Positions 42,714 to 54,198 of a DNA stretch of 64,000 bases are shown here, piece by piece. The DNA lies in NCBI GenBank assembly GCA_012959785.1, contig DUCM01000005.1, forward strand, positions 310,001-374,000, read 5' to 3'. The position numbers and the translations under genes were made by a program. The notes below the pieces were generated by a model. It worked only from the letters and a program-made list of their open reading frames with translations. It was not told the origin of the DNA and made no database searches. The DNA is from Planctomycetota bacterium. GTDB lineage: Bacteria; Planctomycetota; UBA1135; GCA-002686595. How positions within the stretch are numbered: position 1 is the first letter of the stretch; every line of letters starts with the position of its first letter.

Positions 42714-44551
<1,838 letters not shown>

Positions 44552-44552
44552 T

Positions 44553-45527
44553 TCAGAATCCCGCGTCCGGGGGTAATTCGCCAGCAGCTTGCAGGCGTTC
44601 CTTGAACGAAGCCAAGGCCATCTTGAGCCCGTCGCGCAGCAGCACGCGCGGCTCCCAACCCAGGACCCGGCGGGCCTTGGTGATGTCGGGCTGGCGAACC
44701 TTGGGGTCGTCCTCGGGCAGGGGTTGGAAGCAAATATCCGAGTTCGAGCCGGTGATATCGATCACCTCGCGGGCGAACTCCAGGATCGTCATCTCGGACG
44801 GATTGCCGATGTTGGTGGGCAGTTTCTCGTCGGAGTGCAGCAGCGCGTAAATGCCATCGACGAGGTCGTCCACATAGCAGAACGAGCGGGTTTGCGATCC
44901 GTTGCCAAAAACCGTCAGGGGTTCGCCGCGCAGGGCTTGAGGCATGAAGGCCGGCAAGACGCGGCCATCGTTCAGGCGCATCCGCGGGCCGTAGGTGTTG
45001 AAGATGCGCACGATGCGCGTCTCGAGACCGTGGTAGCGCTGGTAGGCCATGGTGATGGCCTCGGCGAAGCGCTTGGCCTCGTCGTAGACACCGCGAGGCC
45101 CCACGGGATTGACATTGCCCCAGTAGTCCTCGGATTGGGGGTGCACCAGGGGATCGCCATAGCATTCCGAGGTGGAGGCCAACAAGAAACGGGCGCCCTT
45201 GGCATGCGCCAGGCCCAGGGCCTTGTGGGTTCCCAGCGAGCCGACCTTGAGGGTCTGAATCGGCAACTCAAGGTAGTCAATCGGGCTGGCGGGCGAGGCG
45301 AAGTGCAGGACGGCGTCGAGCTGACCGGTCACATGGATGTACTCGGTGACATCGCGCTCCTCGAAGTGGAAGTCACGGTTCCGAAACAGGTGCTCCACAT
45401 TGGCCAGGTCACCGGTGATCAGGTTGTCCATGCAAATCACCTCGTAGCCCTCGGCCAGAAAGCGTTCGCAAAGGTGACTGCCCAGGAAGCCTGCGCCGCC
45501 GGTGATCAGGAGTCGGGACTTGGTCAT
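44553..45527 (-). CDS. UDP-glucuronate decarboxylase (UDP-xylose synthase)
   Basis: 324 residues. SDR fold with [49 protein letters not shown], catalytic YDEAKRFAE, and IFNTYGPRM. This set is characteristic of UXS enzymes, which convert UDP-glucuronate to UDP-xylose. The ATG at 45527 is chosen by family alignment. One base precedes glmS. Confidence 0.88.
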   Translation of the reverse strand: MTKSRLLITGGAGFLGSHLCERFLAEGYEVICMDNLITGDLANVEHLFRNRDFHFEERDVTEYIHVTGQLDAVLHFASPASPIDYLELPIQTLKVGSLGTHKALGLAHAKGARFLLASTSECYGDPLVHPQSEDYWGNVNPVGPRGVYDEAKRFAEAITMAYQRYHGLETRIVRIFNTYGPRMRLNDGRVLPAFMPQALRGEPLTVFGNGSQTRSFCYVDDLVDGIYALLHSDEKLPTNIGNPSEMTILEFAREVIDITGSNSDICFQPLPEDDPKVRQPDITKARRVLGWEPRVLLRDGLKMALASFKERLQAAGELPPDAGF

Positions 45528-45549
45528 GGCGTGACGAGTAGCGCGGGAC

Positions 45550-46551
45550 TCAAGCGTCTCTTTTCTCGGCGCCTTCTGAGTGGGCGCCTTCTGAGTCATC
45601 CGCTGCCCCATCTTGGTTCAGTTCGGCTCCGTCTTGGAGGGGCTCTTCTGAAGTGACCGCTGGAATGGCCGCGGAGGCTCCCCGCGCCAAACCCGAGAAA
45701 GTCGCGCTTTCGCCCGGTGCCAGGGCGAGATGCACACCGAGCCCTGAGATGGCGTGTTCGCCGGTGACATCCACGCGTACACCGCCCACGACCGCATGGG
45801 CCTTCGCAGCACCCGCTAGTTCCACGGCGAAGCCGGGACCGTCGAAGCTCTCTTGCCCCGGAGCCTGGCGAATCGGCCGACCGCCCGCGGATAGCAGGGC
45901 CAGGTCGATGGTTTCCCCGGGGGCCAGGCTGAAGACCTCCTCGCGGAAGGCCACCTGGCCTGCTTCCTTGGACTGGTTCTTCACCCGCAGGATGTCGAAC
46001 AGTTGCCGCTCCACGAGCCAGGGTCCCGAGTCGGCAGCCAGTTGGGCGCCGCCCACGAGTTGGATCTGATCGCCGGAGCTGAGGTTCAGCACCATGCGGT
46101 CGAGGGCGCGCATGATCAAGTTGGGCTCACCGCGACTGGGCGAACCCACGATCGCCACGCAGTTGTCATATAGAAGCACTTGGGTGCCATTGGGCCAGAG
46201 GATCTCTGCCCGGCCACCGGCTGCGGAAAAGACCCAGGCGCCGGCATTGGCGCGCCGGCGCTTGTCGAAGAAACGCAGGGGCGAGGGCGAGGGTTCCCCC
46301 GCCGGCTGCAACTGCACCGGATCGGCGAGGCGCGCCACCAAAACCTCCTCGGGCCCAGGCGGATAGGCCGCCTCGGCACCCGGAGGCAGGGGCGTAACGG
46401 CGGAAACCATGGGAGCGGGCACTTGCTGGGTCGAAAAGTTCGGCCAGCGACTGCGCCCGGCGCAGGCCGCGAGGGAAGCGAGGCCCAGGGCAAACGAGGC
46501 TCGTGCGAGCAGAGAGGTGGTCTTGGGTGTGAATTGCAATGTTCTAGGCAA
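45550..46551 (-). CDS. Lipoprotein of unknown function
   Basis: 333 residues, probably from a TTG (no ATG is available before the signal). Lipobox LAAC is at about residue 30. The mature part is beta-rich ([59 protein letters not shown]). It ends in an acidic low-complexity tail. No family recognised. It is the first gene of the run leading into UXS-glmS, 22 bp upstream, so an envelope role linked to the polysaccharide is possible. Confidence 0.6.
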   Translation of the reverse strand: MPRTLQFTPKTTSLLARASFALGLASLAACAGRSRWPNFSTQQVPAPMVSAVTPLPPGAEAAYPPGPEEVLVARLADPVQLQPAGEPSPSPLRFFDKRRRANAGAWVFSAAGGRAEILWPNGTQVLLYDNCVAIVGSPSRGEPNLIMRALDRMVLNLSSGDQIQLVGGAQLAADSGPWLVERQLFDILRVKNQSKEAGQVAFREEVFSLAPGETIDLALLSAGGRPIRQAPGQESFDGPGFAVELAGAAKAHAVVGGVRVDVTGEHAISGLGVHLALAPGESATFSGLARGASAAIPAVTSEEPLQDGAELNQDGAADDSEGAHSEGAEKRDA

Positions 46552-46590
46552 TGTTCAAGGCGCTGTTCTGGAAGGAATGACCCCCTGGGG

Positions 46591-47934
46591 TTACTGGCTG
46601 AAGTAACGTTCCATGAAGCCCGTATCGTGCTCTCCAGCAAGGAAGTCGGAATGGCTGATGATAGCCTGGAGGACCGAGAGGGTGGTCTTGGGGCCCTCGA
46701 TGATGAACTCGGAGAGGGCCCTCTGCATCGTCGCCACGGCCTGTTCGCGGGTGTCGCGGTGCACCAGGAGTTTCCCGATCATCGAGTCGTAGTTCGGCGG
46801 GATGCGGTAGCCACTGAAGCAATGACTGTCGACTCGCACCCCCGGTCCCCCCGGTGGCACAAAGGTCTCGATCAGGCCCGGCGAGGGTTGGAAGTTCCTT
46901 TCAGGGTCCTCGGCATTGATGCGGCACTCGATCACATGGCCGCGGCAAGAAATGTCAGCCTGGCTATAGCCCAACTCCTCTCCCGCTGCCAGGCGGATCT
47001 GTTCCTTGATCAAGTCGATGCCAGTGGCCATCTCGGTCACCGTGTGCTCGACCTGGATGCGGGCATTGACCTCGATGAAGTAGAAGTCGCCCTGGGAATC
47101 CAGGAGGAACTCAACCGTGCCGGCGTTGTGATAGTCCGCTGCGCGGGCCATGCGCACGGCGGCGGCGCCCATCTCTGCGCGCAACTTGGGGGTCACCGAG
47201 GGCGAGGGCGTCTCTTCGATCAACTTCTGATGGCGGCGCTGCACGCTGCAGTCTCGTTCGCCGAGGAAGACGATTCCACCCGCTCGATCGCCGAGGATCT
47301 GCATCTCCACATGGCGCGGATTCTCAACGAACTTCTCGATGTAGACCGTGGCGTCGCCAAATGCCGCCTGGGCCTCGCTGCGCGCCGCGTGAAAACCACT
47401 CACGAGACTCGGCTCGTTGCGCGCCACGCGCATGCCACGGCCGCCTCCGCCGGAGGCAGCCTTGACCATGACCGGGTAGCCGAGTTTCCCCGCAACCCGC
47501 ACCGCTTCACGCTCGTCATCCACAGCGCCATCGGAGCCGGGCACCACCGGCACTTCGGCGCTGAGGGCCATCTCGCGGGCATTGGCCTTATTGCCCACGG
47601 ATTGAATCGTGGCCGGGTCGGGGCCGATGAAGTGAATCTTGCAGGACTGGCAGACTTCGGCAAAGTGGGCGTTCTCCGCCAGAAAGCCGTAGCCAGGGTG
47701 AATAGCCTCGACATCGGCCACTTCGGCAGCGGAGATGATGGCGGGGATGTTCAGGTAGGATTGAGCTCCCGGTGCCGGCCCAATGCAGATCGTCTCGTCC
47801 GCCTGGCGCAGGTAGAGCGCATCGGCGTCGGCTTCGGAATAGACCGCCACAGTCTCCACACCCAGCTCGCGACAGGCACGGATGATGCGCTGCGCAATCT
47901 CGCCACGGTTCGCGACCAGGATGCGTCGGAACAT
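46591..47934 (-). CDS. accC: Acetyl-CoA carboxylase, biotin carboxylase subunit
   Basis: 447 residues. [41 protein letters not shown]-grasp Gly-rich [12 protein letters not shown], and [15 protein letters not shown] are the standard BC motifs. Carboxylates biotin on AccB for fatty-acid synthesis. Its ATG overlaps the accB stop (ATGA), the usual accB-accC order. Confidence 0.96.
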   Translation of the reverse strand: MFRRILVANRGEIAQRIIRACRELGVETVAVYSEADADALYLRQADETICIGPAPGAQSYLNIPAIISAAEVADVEAIHPGYGFLAENAHFAEVCQSCKIHFIGPDPATIQSVGNKANAREMALSAEVPVVPGSDGAVDDEREAVRVAGKLGYPVMVKAASGGGGRGMRVARNEPSLVSGFHAARSEAQAAFGDATVYIEKFVENPRHVEMQILGDRAGGIVFLGERDCSVQRRHQKLIEETPSPSVTPKLRAEMGAAAVRMARAADYHNAGTVEFLLDSQGDFYFIEVNARIQVEHTVTEMATGIDLIKEQIRLAAGEELGYSQADISCRGHVIECRINAEDPERNFQPSPGLIETFVPPGGPGVRVDSHCFSGYRIPPNYDSMIGKLLVHRDTREQAVATMQRALSEFIIEGPKTTLSVLQAIISHSDFLAGEHDTGFMERYFSQ

Positions 47935-48425
47935 CAGCCCTTCTTGATCAGAAACAGAGGCTGGCCGAACTCAACGGGGTCACCGTTCTCCACAAGGACC
48001 TCAACGATTTTGCCGACCATCTCGGCCGGGATCTCGTTCATGACCTTCATGGCCTCGATGATACAGACCACCGTGTCGGCCTCGACCTGCTTGCCTGCCG
48101 AGGCGAAAGGATCACTCTCCGGCGAAGCGGAGCGATAGAAGGTGCCCACCATGGGACTCTCGAGCGCCACCACGCCGGGCGCCAGGCCAGCTTCCTCGGT
48201 CTCGAGTTCGGGACTCGCGGCGAGCGGCGCGGGCGCGGCGGAAAGCACCGCGGGTGCCCCGGCACCGGGCACCAGAACCACCGGGCCGGCGACCGCATCG
48301 GCACTCGGGTGCCCGCGTTTGAGGGCCAACTTGAAACCACCATCCGGTTCTTCGTAGGAGAGTTCGGTGACGCCCTCGCTGGTCATGATGCGAGCGAGGC
48401 GGCGGATCAGTTTGGGGTCCAGCAT
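47934..48425 (-). CDS. accB: Acetyl-CoA carboxylase, biotin carboxyl carrier protein
   Basis: 163 residues. An N-terminal helical region, an Ala/Pro-rich mobile linker (about 45-85), and a biotinyl domain with the [10 protein letters not shown] motif (biotinylated Lys127). The ATG at 48425 starts at [14 protein letters not shown], matching AccB N-termini. Coupled to accC. Confidence 0.95.
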   Translation of the reverse strand: MLDPKLIRRLARIMTSEGVTELSYEEPDGGFKLALKRGHPSADAVAGPVVLVPGAGAPAVLSAAPAPLAASPELETEEAGLAPGVVALESPMVGTFYRSASPESDPFASAGKQVEADTVVCIIEAMKVMNEIPAEMVGKIVEVLVENGDPVEFGQPLFLIKKG

Positions 48426-48574
48426 GGGGGAACCAATGGGGAACGCGGGGAGGAAGCCTGGGTTCGGTGCCAAATCATGCCAAGGCCATCCGCACCAGCG
48501 CACCCTTTTGGGCTCAAATCGAGGAGATTGGGCTCACTTCGAGGCCAAATCGGCCGCAAACAGCCAAAAGGCGC

Positions 48575-49129
48575 CTAGTCCGCCTGCCAGAAGCCTGATT
48601 TGCCTCCGCGCTTGCTCACGAGGCGCACGCGCTGGATCTCGATGCCTCGGGCGGCGGCCTTGGTCATGTCGTAGACCGTCAGGGCCGCCACGGCCGCTGC
48701 GGTGAGGGCTTCCATTTCGACCCCCGTGGGACCAGTGCAGGCCGCCCGGGTGAGGATGCGCAGAACATCGGGCTCGCTCGCCTCGCGCTCGAATTCGATG
48801 TCGAGGGCCTCCAAACCCAGGGGATGGCACATGGGGATCAGGTCCCCGGTGCGCTTGGCGGCCAGGATGCCCGCGGCCCGCGCCATCTCGGTCAGGGGGC
48901 CCTTGGGACCGCCGTGGGCCATGAGTTCCTCCAGCAGCCCGGGGGGGAAGCGCACCTCTGCCTCCGCTCGGGCTTCACGGGCTGTGTGCTCCTTGGTGCC
49001 CACATCCACCATCTGCGACTCCCGCGCACCATCGGTACCCTGGATGTGGGTCAGGGCGGAAGCTCCCACCCCCTGGGCTCTGGAACCCGAGCCCGTTGAT
49101 GTAGGAGTTGTGTCGGATTCGTCGATCAT
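48575..49129 (-). CDS. moaC: Cyclic pyranopterin monophosphate synthase
   Basis: 184 residues. SQMVDVGTKEHTAREARAEAEVRF, the conserved LIPMCHPLGLEALDIEF, and CTGPTGVEMEALTAAAVAALTVYDMTKA match MoaC throughout, ending with KRGGKSGFW. Acts in molybdenum cofactor synthesis with MoaA, which is not in the window. The N-terminal 30 residues are a non-conserved extension; a shorter start is possible. Confidence 0.93.
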   Translation of the reverse strand: MIDESDTTPTSTGSGSRAQGVGASALTHIQGTDGARESQMVDVGTKEHTAREARAEAEVRFPPGLLEELMAHGGPKGPLTEMARAAGILAAKRTGDLIPMCHPLGLEALDIEFEREASEPDVLRILTRAACTGPTGVEMEALTAAAVAALTVYDMTKAAARGIEIQRVRLVSKRGGKSGFWQAD

Positions 49130-49479
49130 GGCGGTGGGTTCTGGGCCTGAGAGCCCAGCAGGCGACCATCTTAGTCCCCGCCGCAAAAAATCACACCATG
49201 CGCTCCTCGCCGGGACTGGTGCGCGGCCCCGCAACAGCCCATGATCGGGGCTGGGGGGCCTATCTGAGCCAATTCTGAGTGTACCGTGAGCCAAATCGAG
49301 GTGTGCCGCGATCTTCGTGGCATATTGCATATTAGGGTCACGGGGCACGGGCCCGAACCCCGAAAGACATAAGCAGCCTGCCCCCTTACTTTTTGTTTCC
49401 GCAAAACAAGCTGAGGGGGCCAGACCGAACCCGGCTTCCCCGGGGCACCGACGAGAATTCCAAGCGACCTAATTTATTC
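49130..49479. other. 350-bp gap between moaC and the S41 protease gene
   Basis: No gene is visible. The left half is GC-rich and featureless apart from short palindromes. An A/T-rich patch (49314-49335, GGCATATTGCATATTAGG) could hold a promoter. A long imperfect hairpin lies at 49378-49423, and AATTTATT directly precedes the protease ATG, so the two divergent genes have room for separate promoters. Confidence 0.5.
49378..49423. repeat. Long imperfect inverted repeat upstream of the S41 gene
   Basis: CTGCCCCCTTAC with a T-rich inner arm pairs with an A-rich arm and TGAGGGGGCCAG, around CCGC. The layout (GC outer stem, A/T inner stem) is like a REP-type element or a terminator with T runs. Only one copy is seen in the window. 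Confidence 0.4.
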
Positions 49480-51990
49480 ATGCATCGACTCCGCCAACTC
49501 AGCGCCACCTGCTCCCTCGCCCTCGCCTGCTGCTTGCCCCTCCTGGCCACGGGCAACGCGAGCCGCCACGCCCAGGACACCCGCGAGCTTTTGCAAGCCC
49601 AGGCCGAGAGTGCCAGCAATCTCAGCATCGATGAACTCTGGCGCAATGCCGCCAGCCTCGACTCGCTCTTCCTCGAACTCGCGAGTGATGATCTGGAGAG
49701 TGCCCTCGACGGACTTTTGCGCTCTCCCGCTGAACTCGGCTCCCACGGACTGCTGCTCCTCGTCAGCCTGCGGCTCTCCAGCGACAACCCCGACTTCGCC
49801 CTGCTCACCGACGCCCTTCTCCCGCTATTCGAAGACGAGGACGAGGGCGTGCGCAGCGCCGCTGCCGGCCTTTTCGCCGACCCCGGTTTCGCCCAACTCG
49901 AATTGACCCGCGGCGAGCCCTTGGTGAAGAGCCTCCTGGCCGTGGCCGAGGACTCGGACAACCCGCCGGACACGCGCATCGCCTTCGCCCTGGTGGCCCA
50001 CGAACGCGGCGGTGGTTCGACCCAACGCAGCGCGCGCCGCGTCATGCTGGACTTCATGAATTCGAGCCGGCCTGCCCTGCGCTCCCGCGGCGCCCTGGCC
50101 TTGGCCCAGATCGGCGACATCGAAACCGCCCGCGGCGAACTCGAGTCCCTCTCCCAACTGCCTGGCAGCGACGGCCGTTTGGCGGGGGCCTTCCTCAAGA
50201 ATGAACTGCTCAAGACCTATTACGAGTCGCGTCTGCGCGCCCAGCGCGAGAGCTTGACCGAAGGCCGCGACGACGAAGCTCCGGCCCGGGGCCTCGAGCG
50301 CGTCCAGCGCATGATGGACTTGATTCAGCACACCCACATCGAGGGCGATGTGCACGACCAGGAGGACCTCCTCGACGCGGCCCTCGACGGCATGTTGGGC
50401 AGCCTAGACCAACACTCAAGCTACATGAACCCCGCCGCCTACGCGAAGTTCCAACAGGAGCTCTCGGGCGAGTACGGCGGCATCGGCGCGTATGTGGCCG
50501 TGGATCCCGGCGACAGCCTGTTCACTATCACCCAACCGATCTACTCGGGACCGGCTTACAAGGCCGACCTGCGCACCGATGACAAGATCGTGCAGATCGG
50601 CATCTGGCCCACCCACGACCACGGCATCAGCAAGGACCAGAACGAGATTATCCGGCGCCTCAAGGGAGAGCCCGGCACCGACATCAAACTCTACATTTGG
50701 CGCCGAGGCATGCCGACCGAGTTGATCGACCGCCCCACCGAGGACATGGCCGTGACCATCACCCGCGGCTTCATCACGATCCCCACGGTCAAGTCAGCAA
50801 TGCTGCCGGGACAGGTCGCCCTGGTGGAACTTTCGCAATTCAGTAGTGTGGCTTCCAAGGAACTGCGCCGGGCGCTCAACGAACTTTTGGAAGCGGGCGC
50901 CGAATCGATAGTCCTCGACCTGCGCTCGAACCCTGGCGGACTGCTCTCCGAAGCGCGCGCCGTGGTCGATCTCTTCCTCGCCAAGGGCAAGCGTGTGGTC
51001 ACGACCGAGAGTCGCATCGCGGCCCCCGACAATCTCGATACCCGTCGGCGCTCCGTAGTGCCCGCCGACATGCCGGTGGTGGTCCTGATCAACCGCTTCA
51101 GCGCCTCGGCATCGGAAATCGTCTCCGGCGCCCTGCAAGACCACGGACGCGCGACCCTCGTGGGTCAGCGCTCCTTCGGCAAGGGCTCGGTCCAGAACCT
51201 CATGCGCATGGGCGCCGACGATCAGTACCGCGACGCAAACCACAACGGCAAGCACGACAACTGGGAAGAGCTCACCGTGGACCGCAACAAAAACGGAGAG
51301 TTCGATTTCTCTGGCCGCGCCAAACTGACCATCGCCCGCTATCTTTTGCCCTCGGGCCGATCGATCCACCGCGAACTCGACGATGAAGGCAACATCGAGA
51401 GCTTCGGTGGAGTCTCGCCCGAATTCATCGTGGCCCCCAAGCGTTGGGAAGCCTGGCGCCTCGAGGAGATGTTCGACTTGCAGAGCCAAGGCACTGTGCG
51501 CGCCTGGACCCGCGAAAAGTTCGCGGGCCACGCGGAACTCTTCGGTCGTCTAGCCCAGGACGACGCCAAGGATCCCGACCGCTACCCCGGTTTTGATGAG
51601 TTTTATGATTCCCTGGAGACCGCCTTGCCCCGGGAAGATGTGCGCTTCATGGTGCGCCGCGAAGTGCGCCGCCTGGTGCAGGACGAGCGCGGAGCTTCTT
51701 TCCCTCGGGGCGACTACGAGGAGGACATACAGCTCCAAAAGGCTCTGCAAGTTGCCCTCTCCGAACTCGGCCGCGATCCCTACGAAATCGAAGCCTACCG
51801 CCGCACATTCGACGCCCGCGAGAGCCTCACCGGAGGCGAATTGATCGCCAGCGCCGACACCGACCCAGCTTCACGGCAGGACGTGCGCACCGCCCTGGGG
51901 CTGATTGCCGAAGCCCGCCGCGGAGACGGCAAATTCTCCAGTGAGGCCCTCGAACGGCTACAGAAGATCCTCTCCGAACTCGACCGCTGA
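49480..51990 (+). CDS. S41 carboxy-terminal processing protease with HEAT and calcium-loop regions
   Basis: 836 residues with a signal peptide. Residues about 40-260 are HEAT-like helices; a PDZ region follows (GEYGGIGAYVAV ... KADLRTDDKIVQIG), then the S41 domain with LDLRSNPGGLLSEA, the Ser cluster FSASASE (541-545) and catalytic Lys568 in RSFGKGSVQ. Between the catalytic part and the C-terminus are two calcium-type loops, DANHNGKHDNWE (585-596) and DRNKNGEFDFSG (601-612). The last 200 residues are helical. It would process envelope proteins. The ATG at 49480 is chosen for the signal peptide. Confidence 0.88.
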   Translation: MHRLRQLSATCSLALACCLPLLATGNASRHAQDTRELLQAQAESASNLSIDELWRNAASLDSLFLELASDDLESALDGLLRSPAELGSHGLLLLVSLRLSSDNPDFALLTDALLPLFEDEDEGVRSAAAGLFADPGFAQLELTRGEPLVKSLLAVAEDSDNPPDTRIAFALVAHERGGGSTQRSARRVMLDFMNSSRPALRSRGALALAQIGDIETARGELESLSQLPGSDGRLAGAFLKNELLKTYYESRLRAQRESLTEGRDDEAPARGLERVQRMMDLIQHTHIEGDVHDQEDLLDAALDGMLGSLDQHSSYMNPAAYAKFQQELSGEYGGIGAYVAVDPGDSLFTITQPIYSGPAYKADLRTDDKIVQIGIWPTHDHGISKDQNEIIRRLKGEPGTDIKLYIWRRGMPTELIDRPTEDMAVTITRGFITIPTVKSAMLPGQVALVELSQFSSVASKELRRALNELLEAGAESIVLDLRSNPGGLLSEARAVVDLFLAKGKRVVTTESRIAAPDNLDTRRRSVVPADMPVVVLINRFSASASEIVSGALQDHGRATLVGQRSFGKGSVQNLMRMGADDQYRDANHNGKHDNWEELTVDRNKNGEFDFSGRAKLTIARYLLPSGRSIHRELDDEGNIESFGGVSPEFIVAPKRWEAWRLEEMFDLQSQGTVRAWTREKFAGHAELFGRLAQDDAKDPDRYPGFDEFYDSLETALPREDVRFMVRREVRRLVQDERGASFPRGDYEEDIQLQKALQVALSELGRDPYEIEAYRRTFDARESLTGGELIASADTDPASRQDVRTALGLIAEARRGDGKFSSEALERLQKILSELDR

Positions 51991-52002
51991 CAGGTTGCTA
52001 CG

Positions 52003-52416
52003 TCACGCCGTGGGTGACGGGCCGATCTCGGCGGGCAGTTCGGCCTCGTAGCCCTCTACGAAGTACTCGTCGAAATCGAAACCCTCGCGAAAGTCGTCCA
52101 CAGTGTCCTCCTCACGGCGCTTGATCATACCGGCGTCCACCAGGAGGAACACGATCCGACCCCAATCGAGGGTCGAGTGAATTCCCCAGCGGCGCCAAAC
52201 CGTGGCACCCATGGGACCGAACTTGCGGCGCGCCTCAAGGCGCAAGCCGGCCACGAGTTCCTGGCCGGTGAGGTGCCGGTCGCTGCCCTCGGCCTCGTCG
52301 CGACCAGCGAGGACCATCGCGGCCTGCAAGGCTTCGAAAAGGAAGGCGTAGGCCTCCCGGGAATAGCGGCCGTCCTCGCGGGCCAGACGGCTGATGGAAT
52401 CGCGTTCTTCACTCAT
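52003..52416 (-). CDS. Minf_1886 family conserved protein
   Basis: 137 residues. Order of conserved segments: DGRYSREAYAFLFEALQAAM, HLTGQELVAGLRLEARRKFGPMGATVWRRWGIHSTLDWGRIVFLLVDAGMI and DFREGFDFDEYF. This matches the small Minf_1886 family found mainly in PVC-group bacteria; its function is unknown. The start overlaps the holB stop (ATGA). Confidence 0.82.
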   Translation of the reverse strand: MSEERDSISRLAREDGRYSREAYAFLFEALQAAMVLAGRDEAEGSDRHLTGQELVAGLRLEARRKFGPMGATVWRRWGIHSTLDWGRIVFLLVDAGMIKRREEDTVDDFREGFDFDEYFVEGYEAELPAEIGPSPTA

Positions 52417-53471
52417 CGGGAAGCTCCTGCCGCCTTGCGCGGACGGCTCATGCGTTCGGCCTCCCGCAAGGCCAGGAAGGCGCGGTCGAGGAGGCTCTCG
52501 GCGGCGATGTTGCGGTTCGACTCGGCGCATAGATCGAGGACGCAGCGCAGAGTCATGGCGGTGCAAGCGGGACTCCATTTGCGCCCCCTGGCGAGGTCGC
52601 CGTGGGCCAGGGATTCTGGATCGGCGCCCGCGTGCAGGGCCAGGACATCATGCAGGATCCCCAACACCAGTCGCAAGGCTGCGCGAGCCTGGGTGCGGGT
52701 CTGGGCGGCGGGTGTCTTGCCAGCAAATTCGGCCTTCAGACCCAAGACTTCGGTGCTGGCGAGCAGGGGGTCGGTCTGGCCCGAGAGGACGCGGGCCAGG
52801 ATCTCGCGCACCTCCAGCGCGGATCCGCGCTGAAGCTCCAGAGCAAGCCCCGGCGAGCCCCCGCTCCAGCGCGAGCATTGCTCGGCGGCGGCGCCCTCGA
52901 AACCAGCGCGGGCCAGGATCAGGGCGGTATCGGCCCGGCTGAGGGCGCCAAAGTCCACGCAGATGCAACGGCTGCGCACGGTAGCGAGCAAGACATCGGG
53001 GTGCGCGCTCTCCAAGATCAGAAGAGTGTTCCGGCCTGGTTCTTCGAGGGTCTTCAAGAGGGCATTCTGAGCGGACTCGTTGGCGCGCTCGAATTCACGC
53101 ACGATCACCGCCCGCAATCCGCCTTCGGCTGAACGCAGAGCCAAGAAACTCTCGATGGTCTTCTCCGGCCCCCCATCACGGGGACTGATGTAGCCCACCT
53201 TCAAGACATCCTCGCCATCGGCGAGGGCATCGATGATGAAGATATCGGCGAAGGATCCAGCCGCCAGGCGTTTACACGGACCACAGTCGCCGCAGGGCGC
53301 AGCGGGGCCCGCGGCGCAGGCCAGGCCCTGGACGAACCAGCGAGCGGCCATGAATTTGCCGATACCCGCAGCTCCCTGAAAGAGCAGGGCGTGGGAGAGG
53401 CGGCCCTGGGTGTGCGCACGCCATAAACCCTCCACGACGGAGCGGTGCCCCAAGGGCTCAGACGCCCACAC
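52413..53471 (-). CDS. holB: DNA polymerase III delta-prime subunit
   Basis: 352 residues from a GTG overlapping tmk by 14 bp. Clamp-loader AAA+ features: LSHALLFQGAAGIGKFMAARWF, a four-Cys zinc module ending CGDCGPCKRLAAG, NESAQNALLKTLEEPG (sensor region, SRC at TVRSRCICVDF). The position between tmk and the next gene is the classic tmk-holB order. Loads the sliding clamp during replication. Confidence 0.88.
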   Translation of the reverse strand: MWASEPLGHRSVVEGLWRAHTQGRLSHALLFQGAAGIGKFMAARWFVQGLACAAGPAAPCGDCGPCKRLAAGSFADIFIIDALADGEDVLKVGYISPRDGGPEKTIESFLALRSAEGGLRAVIVREFERANESAQNALLKTLEEPGRNTLLILESAHPDVLLATVRSRCICVDFGALSRADTALILARAGFEGAAAEQCSRWSGGSPGLALELQRGSALEVREILARVLSGQTDPLLASTEVLGLKAEFAGKTPAAQTRTQARAALRLVLGILHDVLALHAGADPESLAHGDLARGRKWSPACTAMTLRCVLDLCAESNRNIAAESLLDRAFLALREAERMSRPRKAAGASR

Positions 53472-54114
53472 GCTGCACCTCCGCGAGAATTCGGTCGTGC
53501 ACTTCGGCACTGGATCCCGAGCCATCGATCAAGCGGGCCGCTTCGAACTCCTCGGCGTAGCGCCGATACCCTAGAGCCACTCTGCGCTGAAATTCGAGGC
53601 CCTTGGCTTCGATGCGGTCACCTGGTTCACCGCGGCGGCTCGCCGCAAGCTCGACATCGACATCAAGGATCAGCACCAGATCCGGCCCGGGCTGCGAAGC
53701 CCAGTCTCTCAAGAGTTGTACCACCAGCGCCGGGTCCAGATCGCCGGCCACGGCCTGGTAGGCGAAAGTCGATGAGTTGAATCGCTCGCAGACCACATCC
53801 GCGCCGCCCTTGAGGGCCGGACTCACGAGTTGGTCCAACATCTGCCGCCGGGAGGCCGCGAACAGCAGGGTTTCAACCTCGGCACCGATCTCGAAGCGCT
53901 GGCTGAGCAGGATCTCGCGCACGGCCTCGCCGAGCAGGGTGCTACCCGGTTCGCGCAGGTGCAATTCTGCGGGCACGCCCAGAGCGCGCCTCAAGAGTTC
54001 GGCCTGGGTGCTCTTGCCGCAACCGTCGACTCCATCAATAACGATGAAGCGTCCCCGTTTCGAGGAAGACTGCCCTGCTTCAAATTCTTGCGTCCCATCC
54101 AGCATGCCTGCCAT
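53458..54114 (-). CDS. tmk: Thymidylate kinase
   Basis: 218 residues from the ATG at 54114, which has GGAGG upstream; an ATG at 54105 is an alternative. P-loop FIVIDGVDGCGKSTQAELL, LREPGSTLLGEAVREILL, and CERFNSSTFAYQ are Tmk signatures. Phosphorylates dTMP. Coupled to holB and divergent from the methyltransferase gene. Confidence 0.94.
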   Translation of the reverse strand: MAGMLDGTQEFEAGQSSSKRGRFIVIDGVDGCGKSTQAELLRRALGVPAELHLREPGSTLLGEAVREILLSQRFEIGAEVETLLFAASRRQMLDQLVSPALKGGADVVCERFNSSTFAYQAVAGDLDPALVVQLLRDWASQPGPDLVLILDVDVELAASRRGEPGDRIEAKGLEFQRRVALGYRRYAEEFEAARLIDGSGSSAEVHDRILAEVQRVGV

Positions 54115-54182
54115 CCTACCTCCAAAGGTTGCCGCCGAGGCCATGATTCAGGGCCGGGCGAATCGAAACGGCCGACTCTGCC

Positions 54183-54191
54183 TGCTATCCT
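54183..54191 (+). promoter_or_regulatory. Extended -10 promoter placing the start site at the GTG of the methyltransferase
   Basis: TGC TATCCT, with TGC as the extended element. The hexamer ends at 54191 and the GTG starts at 54199, so transcription would begin at or one base before the start codon, giving a leaderless mRNA. No clear -35 is seen. Confidence 0.5.
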
Positions 54192-54198
54192 GCTCAGC

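Noticed and set aside
44552..44700. glmS ribozyme or leader upstream of glmS
   Set aside because: glmS follows UXS after one base, so there is no room for a ribozyme, and none of its conserved core is visible.
46180..48138. A 652-codon plus-strand frame opposite accC/accB
   Set aside because: It is the antisense shadow of two certain genes in high-GC DNA, where third-position bias leaves long open antisense frames. Its translation is His/Gly/Arg-rich without domain patterns.
54115..54121. TAGGAT just before tmk (and a similar one before tyrS) as a -10 element
   Set aside because: In both places the bases are better explained as part of the ribosome-binding site (GGAGG or AGGA) at normal distance from the start codon.
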